Assembly (NCBI GenBank): GCA_009733575.1
Contig: ML769460.1
Span: 83,676-147,675 of the forward strand
Source of the DNA: Gymnopus androsaceus JB14
Lineage: Eukaryota; Basidiomycota; Agaricomycetes; Agaricales; Omphalotaceae
Direction: 5' to 3'
DNA: 64,000 bases
Under the pieces are notes generated by a model. The model searched no databases and was not told the DNA's origin. It saw only the letters and a program-made list of their open reading frames with translations. The stretch's first letter is position 1; the number at the start of each line of letters is the position of its first letter. Below, one piece after another: positions 21,503-33,451 of the stretch. A program made the translations under genes and the position numbers.

Positions 21503-24403
21503 TCAGCTCGGTACTATATAGATGCAAAATATGAGCACACGACTGTTCAGGTTCGAAGGTGGAAAAAGACCGCTTACTTGACGCAGCTGTTCGACAGTCA
21601 ACCAACTTTTAGACCAGACTAGGGAAGATTGATAACAGAGTGTACAGAAAGGAGGATGAAAGGAGGATGATGCGTACATCAAGATCAATTTCATGCGCCC
21701 GATGTGGTAGGGTGCGTTTCCAAATGTATCCTCCCAACTACACGGCCTAAAGCCCCAAAACCGACAGTTATTAGTATCAATTCAATTATTTTGAAGTGAA
21801 ACAACTCTTACAAGCATTACAGGCATAGCAAGGGTTGCCTGGAAGAAGGAAGTTGCACGGGCGCTGGGGTCGGAAACTCCACCAATGGGCCAGATGGCCT
21901 GGAAAAGATAGGCACAGTAAGTGACTTAGAGAGAGCCATTTCGAATGATATAGAAGGACTCAGAACGTAGAACTGAGCAATTAGTACCAGCACAATAAGA
22001 ACAATCCCGAACCAGGATCCGTAGATACCTCCTGCAGCTTTGAAAGGGAGCTCTTCGACAGAATGACCTTGAACTTTCCAAGCACGTCGGAAACGTATGC
22101 TGCAGCGAAGTTCGCATCAACAACCAACAAGGAGGAACGAAGAGAAACGGCGATCTCACTGGCACAAGCAAACCGATAACCAAGTGAACAATGCTGAGAG
22201 AGAGCAGAAATGGCTTGTAGCCAATCAACTGTGAACAAAGTGCATCAAAACGAAAAGTTGGAAAATTGATCGCTGGAGTTACTGGGTACATACAGACGGT
22301 CTATCAGCCGCAGCAACATTGGCGTATGCAATTGCTTCCAAAGGCCAGAAGAGCAGCGACAGCAAAGGTCGGTCGACTAGATTTATCAACTGGAAATGCT
22401 CATTTGGTTAAGTACCATCGACATCGATTGTCATGATAGGAGCTGACTTTAGGCAAAACATCGAGGAGCAGTATCCAGTCTCAGCTAAAGCAGCCATAGT
22501 TCGGGATCCAGCAAAGACTGAGGACAGTCCGATACTTAGAACCGAGATGCAAATAACGGCGTTAACAAGATCTATAGGTTAAAAAAGATAATCTACAGTC
22601 TAGATTATGTAGGGCCAAGGAATAGCGGGAGGGCCTACGGTTGGCCTACGGTTCAGTCCCTTGATCTTGGCTCTATCAAGAGCGCATGACGAAAAGGGAT
22701 CATGCCGCTGTGTGATTCAACTTCAGTTAGACTGGAATTGGATGCGGGACGAGTGCGCTTACCCAGGACCCTGATTATGCTAAAAGAGGTTGAGTAAGCG
22801 CCCATGTCTGAACTTTAGGGCGCCTAATATTTTCCCACGAAAACGGGCTTGTGTCCAAACATTGTAGCCATTTTAAGCATTTTACTTTTTTGGATTCCCA
22901 GATTTTGGCCTAAATTTGTCGAACTTTGCAACCCAGCCTCTTTTAGCATAATCAGGGGTCCTGCTTACCCGCATCTGTTCTCGGGTTGGTGTAAGGGATG
23001 AGTAATACAATGATGGTGAGGGAAGTAACGTAGATGAGGGTTTATTAGCATATCAGATGTGCTAAAAGTCACTATCTACAGGGATCCACGTACTATGCGC
23101 TGACTGCACCAGGCATCGAATCTCTAGGGTTGGGAGTTTCACTGGCAGCTAGCCCGACTAGTTCAGTACCAGCTAATAAGGACAGTTATGTTAGCCCAAT
23201 TGCATCTAGGATATAATGATGTCACTTACTGAACGAAAAAGCGGCTAGGTTGATAGATATTAGTGAAACAGTTGTGGAGATGAAGTTGAGCACAAACCAG
23301 TAACAAAGACGGAACAAACACCATGAAACCCGTTCGCAAATGCACCAGGATCTTTCCAGTACCTTCCACCTACGTATGTGGAGTAGTCACCATCGCTAGG
23401 ACCTCCGCCGCACACGAGGATAATTCCTATGAAAATGAACATCACTGTGATCAATAGTTCGAGGCACGAAGCCCAGCCCAGAATTCTTGCTCCGCGTATC
23501 CTAATGTACCGAAGATAGATGCTATGACTGGATGGACAGAAAATAAAAAATGCGAAGACAGAAAGATCAAATGCAACACGTACTGATTACCACCCAAAAT
23601 ATGGTAATTAATCCCGCTGTGGGAATTTTGTCGGTCCAGTACTGCACAGTTGTAGCAGCGACCGTAATTTCTAATGGAATTGCCACCTGCCCATTGGAGA
23701 ACATAATTCCACCCCATTGCGAAAGCGAACCCGGGATCGAGGAACCTGTTTGACAACGTATAGAGCTCCAGAGACGGGATACATAATCGACATTTCTTCA
23801 AGAGCCTAGATTATACCTATTCATGCACCCATCAATCGTCAGTGGATGCTCGGAGCTGTGTTGAGAAGCATTACATACCCATTAAAATCCAAGCGATCAG
23901 AAGAGCAGCAGGTCCTCCTTCGCGCAAAGCAGATCCCTGAACCCACCTATACTAAAGGTCAGAAAATAGGTTTTAAACACTGAAACTGCCACGTACAAAG
24001 AGTCCAGTACCAATACTTCCTCCTACACCAAAAGTCAGAGAATGAGCTGAAGGTTAAGACTAGTCACGCACCGACAGCAATCATGACCAGATGCCTAGGC
24101 GAAGTTCATCTTTGGTTGCAGTAATGGCGCATCTGCTCGTAGCTTTGCCTTGTCTTCTTCACTAAGATCCCAGGCTATGACTTGCCCTCTAAGAAAAGAA
24201 ATGTCGAGGGAGGGGAGACCAAAGCTTCGTCATGGACGTACCCAGTAGCCCCTGATACCCATTTGAAACTTTCCAGGTCAAGTCCGAGTCGAGTCCAAAC
24301 AGACTCCTTCGAGGGATCATAGAATTGAGGTCCAGCTTCTGTCGAGCTTGCGTCAGGTGGGTTCTACGATATTTCCTAGCTTTTCCTTCGAGGAATAAGC
24401 CAT
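21503..24403 (-). pseudogene. Decayed tandem copy of the YAT permease
   Basis: Collinear with the intact permease: MAYSSKEKLGN start at 24403, [45 protein letters not shown], a VLLIPYTNPRTD segment, the RRAW-containing region and a C-terminal SWLTVEQLRQ. Lesions: an extra C in the CCC run near 24361 shifts the N terminus; a duplicated GGGCT near 23478-23487 shifts the frame after EFW; the region 22600-23000 is disrupted by a MITE; and the C-terminal tail beyond SWLTVEQLRQ is unrelated to the first copy. No continuous protein can be produced by normal splicing, so it is called a pseudogene of relatively recent origin. Confidence 0.8.
22765..22962. mobile_element. MITE with 8-bp target duplication, hAT-like
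   Basis: Terminal inverted repeats start AGGACCCTGATTATGC on the left and AGGACCCCTGATTATGC on the right, and extend about 30 bp (TAAAAGAGG shared). They are flanked by GCTTACCC at 22757-22764 and 22963-22970. The length is 198 bp and it is non-coding. An 8-bp duplication fits hAT (or P) transposases. The duplicated 8-mer, read on the minus strand, is GGGTAAGC, the splice donor of a permease pseudogene exon. Confidence 0.85.
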
Positions 24404-25246
24404 GTTGCTTGAGGTAGTTGTCGAGACGTCGGAGATGGAGAGAAGTGAGGACGAGAAACTTTGGCAATTTTTAGGTGGTCGAGATAAGCACCGTCCACGT
24501 CCGATCATAATTAATTCCGGAGTAGGGTATGACCTTGAGCCTTGAATTTCTTCACCGTGTACTGCCTGTACTGCCGATAACAATGAGCATAGCGTATCAG
24601 CGCCATAAGACTTGTTGAAGAAGATGAGCGAGTAGTAAATCGTGCTCCAGAGAAGAGAAACTATAAGGTGCGAATGCAAGAGGTTCCAAGTTAGATACTT
24701 AACGATCTATAATAGATCAGGATGGCTTCAATGATATTCAAATTATGTTCCGAGATTTGCCCTGGGCACCGGCACACTGAGGCAATTGTTGGTTGGCCAC
24801 CGGCTACAGCTGCTTTAAGTAGTGATTAGGCTGTGGGGAAGAGTGAAAATGTGTGCGACTGCCAAAGAGTTGTCCGGCCGTCTTCAAAGTTCAAACCGTC
24901 TTGTAGTAAAACTTGAAGGCTCGGAGGAGAATTTCCGATCAATTACTTAGTCATCGAAATACAGCTTTGACCACCCAAATTCAAACCTGACCACAACGCT
25001 GAAGTTGGCCAATTCGCGCGGGTTCCATTTCATGCGCTCGTTCTCTAAAAATGCAAGCTGGGGTACCACCGATTGATGCTATAAATACTATCCTATCCTA
25101 GTCTCTTCTCGTCCAAGTTAAATACCACTCTATGGCCATAGTTCGGCTCACAGTGGAGCCCTCATGCTGCTTCTTGATGCTTAGCGCTGTGTTTAGGAGG
25201 TCCTCGTGTCTAATGCCCAGAGAATATCTTGTTTTCAACCATTACC
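24404..25246. other. Divergent intergenic region
   Basis: Between the permease pseudogene and the MFS gene, transcribed away from each other. No coding sequence recognised; it should contain the MFS promoter. Confidence 0.45.
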
Positions 25247-27744
25247 ATGTCCTTTCCAACAGATCCGAAAGAGAAAACCCCTTCAGCAGATCCAGAGAAT
25301 GAACAGAGCTTGTCGCCGACGCATTCGGCGCGTGAAGGAGTATCTGCTGCGTATGAAGCAAAAAGTCGTCTCAGTGAGGACGGCAGTTGTTTTGGCCTTT
25401 ATTATGACTGATACTAAACGTTTCAGTCAATGAGTATTTGCAAAATGAGTAGGTCAAGTTTCACTCGAAGGAGTCTGCACAAATTAAACAGGCCTGATTT
25501 AGGATTGGTTTTGGTCGATACCAATGGCAGCTGTTCGTGCTTACTGGACTTGGCTGGGCAGCAGATGGTTTGTCCGTTTTTTGATCGTTTCGCATCTTGC
25601 AACTAACCTCTTCATAGATATCTGGCTACAAGGTGTAGCGATCATCCTTCCTCAGATCGGAAACGAGCTCAAGCCTGTACGAGTAGAATATGCCACCATG
25701 GCTCTCTACGCAGGCTTAATAGTAGGTGCAATCACCTGGGGTGTACTTGCGGACTTGATTGGGCGTAGGCTTTCGTTCAACGTGACTTTATTCCTCGCCG
25801 GTGTGTTTGGAGTCGCTGCAGGAGGTGCGAATAGTTTTATAACGCTTGCGGCGCTGATTGCTTGTATGGGATTTGGAGTTGGCGGAAAGTGAGCTGCTCG
25901 GTCTCTTCTTTGCCAAGACATTTATACTAAGTGGCGCAACTTCCAGCTTACCCGTCGATGGTAGTCTTAGCTCTCATTTATGATAATTGATACTGAGAGT
26001 GTTTCACAGGTGCTATTTTCCTCGAAAACATACCTCGATCTCATCAGGTAACCGCTTTCCTCTTTCCTTCCAACAAAGCCTGAATCTTTGCTGGAGTACC
26101 TTTTGACGCTGTTGTCGGTCTGGTGGGCTGCAGGCCAACTTCTTGCTTCGTTGATAGCCTGGCCTTTGATAGCAAATTTTTCATGTGCCTCTGCCAACGA
26201 TTGCACTAAAACGGTTAACATGGGCTGGCGCTATACCTTGTGAGTCTTCACTGTGTTCTACGTACATACTAGTTTCTGATAGTTTATGGTACAGCTATGT
26301 TCTGTAAGTTACTTTTGTCTCCCGACGCGGCATCCTAGATCTTTATTCTACATTCAAGCGGAGGAATAACACTTCTCATGTGGGTTCTCCGCTACATTGT
26401 GTTTGACCTCCAAGAGTCGCCAAAGTATCTCGTGGCGAAAGGACGGGATGAAGATGCGCTTAAAGTACGTACTCTATCTTATTCCCCCTTCATCGCTCAT
26501 GAGCTAGTACAGGTTCTGGAACACATTGCACGCGTCAACGGCAAAACACTCACTCTTACGTTGGCGCAATTCCAAGCGGCCTCGAACGAGAAAAACGCGG
26601 CAGGAATATCGATGTCTAATTGGCAGATCATCAAACACTCTTTGTCCTCGTTCTCGCTGTGAGGTTGGCTTTTCAACAGACATTTGTGTTGCTAACATCT
26701 TGAAAGCTCCCATGTCAAGCCCTTGTTCTCTACTCGCAGACTGGCACTCAATACCTCTATCACCATCGCACTCTGGGGGTATGTTTCCCAGTTAGCTCCC
26801 TTCTATAATTTTCATATTTTCTCTGCAGACTCATCGGCCTCGCATACCCGCTCTTTAATGGATTTTTCCCCTTGTACTTGACGACTCACGTCGAAGGTGG
26901 TTCCTCTAGTGTCTCGACAACTTACCGCAACTATGTCATCTTCTCGATCCTTAGCATCCCAGGGTCAGTCATCGCTTGCTTAGTGGTTGACTGGTCTCGA
27001 AAGTCCGAATCTGGGTTCTCGATAGGCGGTCGGAAGCTTGCGATGGCGGTTTTTACTGCACTCACTGGAATTTTCTTGTTTTTATTCACCACAAGCACGA
27101 CGCAAGCCGATGTTCTAGCCTATTCTTGTGTTACTTCTTTGACGCAGTAGGTCTCTCGATTCTTTCTTTATCGACCGGTTGGTCTGATTTAGTTTGTAGA
27201 AACGCTGTACGTTCTTTTCCAGATTCTTTATTGCACCTGTAAGACTAATTGCGATGATGATAATCTAGATGTATGGTGGTACGTGTCTTTCTTATCAATC
27301 TTCCTCTATAACTGACGTCTTCTAGTTCTTTACGCCTACACGCCTGAAGGCAAGCTTCATTATTAGAAGAGCCATTAATCAACAGCTGACATGGATTACC
27401 ACTAAAGTTTTTCCTGCTCCCCATCGAGGGACGGGAGATGCCATTTGCTCTTCTTTCAATCGAATGACTGGTATTCTTGCCCCTGCGATCAAAATCGTCA
27501 CGACGCCTGCGTCGGGAAACGCTTCACAAGCTACTGCTAACGCGTGAGTTGATGTTGCTTGTGCATACTGTCCTTTCTGATGGACTTTGAAAACAGACCC
27601 ATCTTTGTCGCGGCCTCGTTGTTTCTGGTTTCGGCCATACTTATGGTATTCCTTCCAATAGAGGTGAGTGTCCGGTTTACGTTCAATGACTAGGCTCTAG
27701 AGGCTGATGATAATAATCAGACCGCAGGAAAAGCCGCATTGTGA
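25247..27744 (+). CDS. MFS transporter, sugar/SV2-like subfamily
   Basis: About 16 exons read in frame from ATG 25247 to TGA 27744; the first are 25247-25373, 25427-25448, 25503-25567 and 25618-25888. The N terminus is hydrophilic with PTDPKEKTPSADPENEQSLS. Then GFGRYQWQLFVLTGLGWAAD (TM1), WLQGVAIILPQIGNE, the MFS loop signature as ADLIGRRLSF, GGNLPVDGAIFLENIPRSHQ, DLQESPKYLVAKGRDEDALK, and in the C-terminal half AYTPEVFPAPHRGTGDAICS. The domain order and loop match the SV2/YceI-like metabolite transporters of fungi (plasma membrane, 12 TM). The cargo is unknown. One intron, after the codon for TPE (near 27352), starts with GC instead of GT. The frame is intact. Confidence 0.88.
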
Positions 27745-27999
27745 AAAGGGTGACCTATACGACCGATTTTCTTGATATTTCTTGTACCTCTTCTTGTACC
27801 CATTATTGCGACGCAACTCTTGGCCAAGCCTCTTGACTTGTGTGCATCGGACAGCTTTCCAGCGAGCGCCACAATGTTGCGGAGTTGATCCCATCTTTTC
27901 CTGAGACTTGGCGGCAACGACGGCTTCGCAATTGGTATAAATACGAGGAATGAATTTGTTTGATGCTCAGACAGCAGGCCTGCTCCCCCACCGTTCAGC

Positions 28000-28772
28000 A
28001 TGAGCACATCGAGTTCCGCAGAGCGGTCAATAATCCTCTCCTCAAGACACCATGTTCTGTATATTGCCTTTGCGGAGTTGATGTATTCTATCACGTTTGT
28101 CTTTCTGGGATTCTTCCTGCTGTTCACTCTGGGCAAGTTTCACGCGTTTTTTTTCTTTTTTCGTTTGGAATGTTAATGGTGACTTTCCTTTACTCTATGT
28201 AGGCTCAGAACTCCTGGATGATGACGCGGTCTCGCTGTATCTATTAGTTTTTGCATACTTCTTCCTTGGGGTCTCGACCGTGTTAGGGTGAGTTTCTATC
28301 GATTCTGCGGATATTGCTTACTGATAAATAATCGCTTGTAGGATATACGGAGCGCTGCGCAGATCTCGCCGCCTCGTTTCCATGTTCTCTTCCATGACCC
28401 TCGCCCAGCTCCTTTTCGGCCTCGCTTCAGGGATTTACTGTCTAACAGTACTATTCAATAACCCGGGAGATATTATAAACGCGTATCTGCGCCACAGATG
28501 CAGCTCCTTGAACGTAATAACCCGAAGCTTTTGTGAAAGAACACCCATGGTTCAGTACTTTACCCTGGCTCTGTTCATTCAAATCTGGTTTACTCAACTT
28601 TGTACGTGTAATGTGTGTGGGATTGTAGATCGATTCTGACATTGTATTTTTTCTTCTAATAGTTGGGTTGTATTGTTCGCAGGTGTACATTCAGGAGTTG
28701 TTGAATGAACAAGGAGATGCGATGAAGGAGGCTGATTATGACTATGATGCTCCGTACCATGGTGAATATTGA
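28000..28772 (+). CDS. Four-pass membrane protein with GC-AG first intron
   Basis: Exons 28000-28132, 28203-28287, 28342-28601 and 28663-28772 join to 195 residues. Hydrophobic segments: YSITFVFLGFFLLFTLG, LYLLVFAYFFLGVSTVLGIY, a third around LAQLLFGLASGIYCLTVLF, and FTLALFIQIWFTQLFGLYCS. The C terminus is acidic and Tyr-rich (ADYDYDAPYHGEY). Between TM3 and TM4 are two cysteines (RHRC, SFCERT), a tetraspan-like feature. The first intron begins GCAAGT and ends TAG; the alternative GT site two bases later would bring an early stop, so the GC donor decides the model. No family name is recognised. It follows the MFS gene by 255 bp in the same direction. Confidence 0.65.
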
Positions 28773-29106
28773 TTTTCGGGATAACATCGAAGGAATATAT
28801 GTACATACTCTGTAATGTGCTCTGCGAACTTACACTAAGAATCTACTTACATAGCTGAAACATCAAAGTGAATTGAATTGAGATCCAAAAAGAGCGCGTA
28901 CAACGCGAAATTTGAGCGCCTCAAAGCTTTCTTCTGGCACTCATGTGGCACACTAGATTCTTCTACAGTTCCTTGTTTTCACTCGGAGTGGCCTCTGCAT
29001 CGTTCTTTCTGGCGCAATTAGGATGAAAGCAACGGTGATGACAGGACGCGTCCTCTTCCGTCTTCCATCATGTTTATAAACCATTCTTGCCATTTAGTCT
29101 CCAACG
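28773..29106. other. 5' flank of SDR copy A, repeated upstream of copy B
   Basis: The part from about 28885 (AAAAAGAGCGCGTACA..., TTTGAGCGCCTC..AAGCTTTCTTC) is also present at 33200-33450. The direct duplication therefore includes promoter sequence, not just coding DNA. Confidence 0.7.
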
Positions 29107-29786
29107 ATAGACCTCTTGAAACCTCTTCCAATCAGTTTGGCCATCGCAACAGTTGGTATTGCTGCTTTCTTTCGAATTCTTGCCTCGAATCGAGTCAGAC
29201 TTGCCCAGGCTCAGCAGGACCTCGTCAACGCGAAACTTTCCTCCTCCTCCCATGTCCCGGTTGCGATATTCGTAAGAGGAACTGCAGGAATCGGTCAAGG
29301 AATGGCAGAAGCCCTGGCTCGTCAGACCAATGGGAACTGTCACATCACTCTCATCGGACGAAACGAAACTGCCGCCAAAGCCATAATCTCGGTATTCCCT
29401 AAACCCACTGTTCCTGGTCCCAAACACGAATTTGTCCGATGTGACGCGACGCTGATGAAGAATATCGAGCAAACGACGAAAGAGCTTCTTGCTCGGTTAT
29501 CCAAGGTCAACTTTTTAGTGCTATCCACTATGGACACGCAGGTCATTTCGAGGGTGAGACGGAGGAAGGGATGGATTCAAAATTCGCATTGGCTTATTAC
29601 GGACGGTTCAAATTTATTAGGGATCTGAATCCTGCGCTAGAAAGTGCAAGAAGGGATGGAGAAGATGCAAATGTTTATGTGGTTGCTAGTCCAGGCAGAG
29701 GAAAATACATTGATTCGAATGATTTGGAATTGGAGAGAACGAAATCCTTCTTCCTCGAGTTCAGGGCGCAGGTTACTTTACTATAA
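29107..29786 (+). pseudogene. SDR copy A, start codon lost and truncated
   Basis: Closely similar to exon 1 of the SDR at 33452 (LKPLPISLAIATVGIAAFF anchor, GTAGIGQGMAEAL dinucleotide motif, LIGRNETAAKAI). The start codon ATG is ATA at 29107-29109. A base is missing at the SDYGH position near 29527, shifting the frame. The homology ends after FRAQ, with no exon 2 or 3; foldback DNA follows. One glycine of the cofactor loop is also changed (RGTAGIG instead of GGTAGIG). It is not expected to make an enzyme. Confidence 0.8.
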
Positions 29787-30014
29787 GAGTCTTTAATATC
29801 CTTCTGTTGAATGATAAATGTCATCTCTGGTTATTGACCGTGTCATGGTCGTTTACACCGCACCCGGGACGGTAAAAAATGGTCTCAAAAAAGCTTGAGA
29901 CGGTATGGGACCGTGTCCATGTCATGGTACCCGTGTCACTGTGCAGACACGGTCATGGTGGTAAGCCCCTAAGTCTGACTGAAGCATTGTGAGAAATAAA
30001 TTATTTCAGTCACT
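29787..30014. other. GACCGTGTC-rich spacer
   Basis: Contains several GACCGTGTC/GTGTCATGGT repeats and a small palindrome around AAAAAAGCTTGAGAC. It could be the edge of a mobile element that truncated SDR copy A. Confidence 0.4.
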
Positions 30015-30716
30015 ACCTAAAATTTAATTCTTCAGAGGATTATGGAAAATAAATATTTCATAGAATTATAGAAGGAAATACATTCAGACCAATTGAAGTT
30101 TGAGCCTTCCACAAAAGTCCAAAATGTCATTTTTCAGACAGAATCTAAAGCAATCAGCTTCAGCCAGGCTGAAAACATAGATTACCAAAGCCATCCAAAG
30201 TATTTGTTTTCAAGACTGCTGAAATGGTTACAATTACCATTTCAGCTGACCTGAAATGAAGCACTTCAGCTGGCTTCAGTAGTGTATATTTTCAGGTCAG
30301 CTGAAATGAATTACTGTATAATTACAACCTAAAGTTCCCATAACCGTAACACAGTCCCTGGGAACTTGGTCATTTTGAAAATCATAACGCATAACGGGGT
30401 TCAAGGAACTTTGAATTTTGCAAAATAGTAACTCGAAATTCCAAAAATTGCGCCAAAATGCCCAAAAAACACCAGAAGTTTTTCCATAACACTAATTTTT
30501 GGCCTGAGAACTCCACTTTTTGAAGTTCTCACCGTAACGCATAAAATCCAGGCACTTTAGGTTGTAATTATACAGTACTTCATGTCCTGTTCAAAAAATG
30601 ACATTTTGGACTTTTGCAGAAGGTTCAAACTTCAATTGGTCTGAATGTTTTTCCTTCTCTAGTTTTATGAAATATATATTTTCCATAATCCTCTGAAAAA
30701 TTACATGTTAGGTACA
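30015..30716. mobile_element. Foldback element with ~120-bp inverted arms
   Basis: The left arm 30015-30139 and right arm 30592-30716 are inverted copies of each other with a few differences; they share TTCAGAGGATTATGGAAAAT and CATTCAGACCAATTGAAGTT. The centre also holds smaller inverted TTCAGCTGACCTGAAATG blocks and a nested MITE. It is non-coding. The superfamily is not assignable because target duplications were not clear. Confidence 0.75.
30315..30575. mobile_element. Nested MITE with TA duplication
   Basis: Perfect terminal inverted repeats CTGTATAATTACAACCTAAA at both ends, flanked by TA on each side (30313-30314 and 30576-30577). This fits a Tc1/mariner-type MITE of 261 bp inserted inside the foldback element. 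No ORF. Confidence 0.8.
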
Positions 30717-31625
30717 GATGCAAACCCAGAAGAGAAAGATGCCCAGAAGCAAATTTTTTAATCTTTAAGCCATGTAGAATGCATTTTAGGATGCAGTTCT
30801 TTTTATACAACATCTACAGTGGTTTATGGATGTTATTATGATAGCTTGGATATATAAAATCCTTCAAAATATGATCATAGATGAACACTATGCCAAAAAT
30901 CTCAGCACAACTTTTATGGTAAGATTATTCAAATTTTACGCTTGGCCGAAAGTAAGACTCTTTTGTTCCCAGCCGCTCAATAACCCCACCATATCTGCCG
31001 CCCCAGCATTGTCAAATTCCCGCAGTGTGGTTTGAGTCTAATCTGGTGGAAGGACCTGAATTATCACCAATGAAAAATTAAATGTCAAGACAAAGCAGTT
31101 AACGTGTACTCAGCATATTCAATGGCTCTTTTATTCAAGTTTCTTTCACACCAACTGAAGTATTCCATTCGGCCAATGCTCTAGTTCGAAAGAGAAATTT
31201 CAGAGAGAATTGTTCCTTCATGTGTTCAACATCTGTTCCAAAAATTGATTTATTAATAATTCAAATTACCCTCAAATTACCCTGTAGCCGAGCCTATTTC
31301 CAGGTCCTACACCTAAATGACAGCCTTTCTAAGGCAAGCTGAAGGATTTCATGAGGCTGATGTGACACAGCAACGAGCTCTGGAGCGTACTCATGCAAGT
31401 GTGAGCTCAATGGGATGATCACAAAAAAGTTTCTGGTTGGTCCAAATTCATTGTTTGAGTGTTGATAAGCTGAATCTGAGCTCAGCACATAGACGGACTG
31501 ACTGAGGAGATGGTTGTCAGGAAGGAAAACCAATCTCAATGCAAAGCACTTGTAGCGACTTATAAGTACTTTAAGTAACAGGAGCAAGTGTGACTGAGAT
31601 ATGCTCTAAATCAAAGGATTAATGG
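30717..31625. other. AT-rich, no gene seen
   Basis: No protein-like frame. Probably old transposon debris. Confidence 0.4.
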
Positions 31626-32738
31626 TCATTGTGGACCGCGATGTTCAGAGGCGTGGGTCGAGGCAATCTCCTGAGCTGAAAGCAATGAGACAAAGATCAA
31701 TGTAGATGTGATTTACATACCTCTTGGAACTGTAACTTGGGCAACAACAATAGGCTTTCTTGCTTGATCAACTCCCAATCCATAATCATAATCCCATACC
31801 GCTCCATAATGTACAGCGTGTCCATGATTGATTCCCACAAGAGCGAAGCATGGTTTTTCTTTGGGGCAGGGAGAATCGTGTGCGCCGTAAAATTGAAAAT
31901 GAACAGAATCGTCTGGTGGAATACTTGGAAGGGGGAAGTCATTCAAGAAAGCAATTACCAAAGATCCGAACTTTGCGATCATCTCTGGTTGCTGGAATAA
32001 CCATCGTACCGAAGACTCGGCTACTTTCATCACTTCCTTATTCAAGTTTGGTGTCGGGGAGCCGCTAAAAGAAGCTGGAGAACATTACGATGAGGCCATG
32101 GTTGAATTCTATCCAGAATAACACCGATTTACATACCTAGTGCCAGTGAGCCTTGTAAACTTAAACTTTTTCCTTGCGCGAGGTTTATAATTCCGAACAG
32201 AGGATCCCCCCTTGCATCCTCACCAACAAGTAAATAGCAAGGTAGGGTTTGAATGCCATGTGTTCTGCAAGTTTTATACCCACCCAAGATCTGAAAGTAT
32301 GCAAGTCGGACCCCCGAGACCTCCGCAGCCTTCGCAATCGACTGGTAAATTCCACTCAAGCCCTTCCGGGGCTTTTTAATGGCATAAGGAGAGGGACTCG
32401 GAAAGGTAATCTGGGGAGTAACCGTCGACCCTAGGACTGTTTCCATCACATACTTATCCTCCAAAACCCATTGCACCATTTTCGTGGTTCGAGCTTCGTC
32501 GTGCACGATGGAAGTGCCACCTTGCTGGTTTGTGACTGCACATCTGATCGTTAGTGGTGCGCGTATTGCTAGATCACCCAGGCCAGCCTACAATGGAGAG
32601 GGTGGATAAGCTCATAGTATTCTGGTGCCCTGCTATTAGCTAGAAAGGTGCACCGACATTGGCATGTAGAGGCACTGCACGTGCGACAGAGACAAGGCCA
32701 TGCATGAGGATTGGAAGAAAGGTCGGTGTGAAATGCAT
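31626..32738 (-). CDS. Putative secreted protein, unknown family
   Basis: Four exons (32654-32738, 32137-32568, 31721-32074, 31626-31675) with GT-AG introns of 85, 62 and 45 bp splice in frame to 306 residues. The perfect phase agreement argues for a real gene. The N terminus MHFTPTFLPILMHGLVSVAR could be a signal peptide. The body includes APLTIRCAVTNQQGGTSIVH, GVRLAYFQILGGYKTCRTHG, LPCYLLVGEDARGDPLFG, a DSPCPKEKPCFALVG pair of cysteines and GHAVHYGAVWDYDYGLGVD. I do not recognise the family. It lies, in opposite orientation, between SDR copies A and B. The choice of 3' splice site for intron 1 (32569) is decided by frame; a nearer AG would break it. Confidence 0.6.
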
Positions 32739-33451
32739 AGTCGTGATGAAATGAAATTGAATGTCTTCTAGTATGCAACGACGAAAGTTGGAACTGAACC
32801 AGCAGTTGGGGATGCTTCATGGGACGTTTGCCCTTTATGTAGTTCAATTCCGGCAGGGTAAAGCGAGGTTTGCAAATTCCAGTCAAATCGCGAGTCATCA
32901 TGAACCCCTGATCCTCCGTGGCTTTTTTCCGACATGAACAGCTTATGCGATGAGCAAACACTGGGGCCAATCTTAGATCGGGAGCCTTGTAAAGGACGGT
33001 TTCTGACTTGGAGGAACCTTTCGAAGATTCAGCTTCAGTACGCAACTTCTTGATGGTTTCAAATCATGTCAGGGGAAGGAAGGAAGGCAGGAAGGCAGGA
33101 AGGAGGGAAGATTTTATCACACTGCAAGGGTCAAAATCTGGAACCGAGACTAGATTAGCGCTCGAGTACGACGGAGGTTCGATTTGAGATCCTGAAATCC
33201 AAAAAGAGCGCGTACAGAGCTGCACGCGCTAACTGCGAAATTTGAGCGCCTCCAAGCTTTCTTCCGTCGCTCATGTGAACACACTAGATTCTTCTCCATT
33301 CTTCTACAGTTTGCATTGTTCTTTCTGTTAGGAGCAGCGGTGACGGGACTGTGATGACGAATAAATAAAAAGTGGTAAGCCGAGACGACGCGTCCTCTTC
33401 CGTCTTCCATCATCTTTATAAACCTTCATTTCTGCCATTTGGTATCCGACG
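32739..33451. other. Promoter region and duplicated SDR 5' flank
   Basis: The left half lies upstream of the minus-strand secreted-protein gene. Its long minus-strand frame (to 33045) has protein-like parts such as GFMMTRDLTGICKPRFTLPE and might be an additional upstream exon, but no joining splice site was convincing. From about 33195 it repeats the 28.9-kb flank of SDR copy A. Confidence 0.4.
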
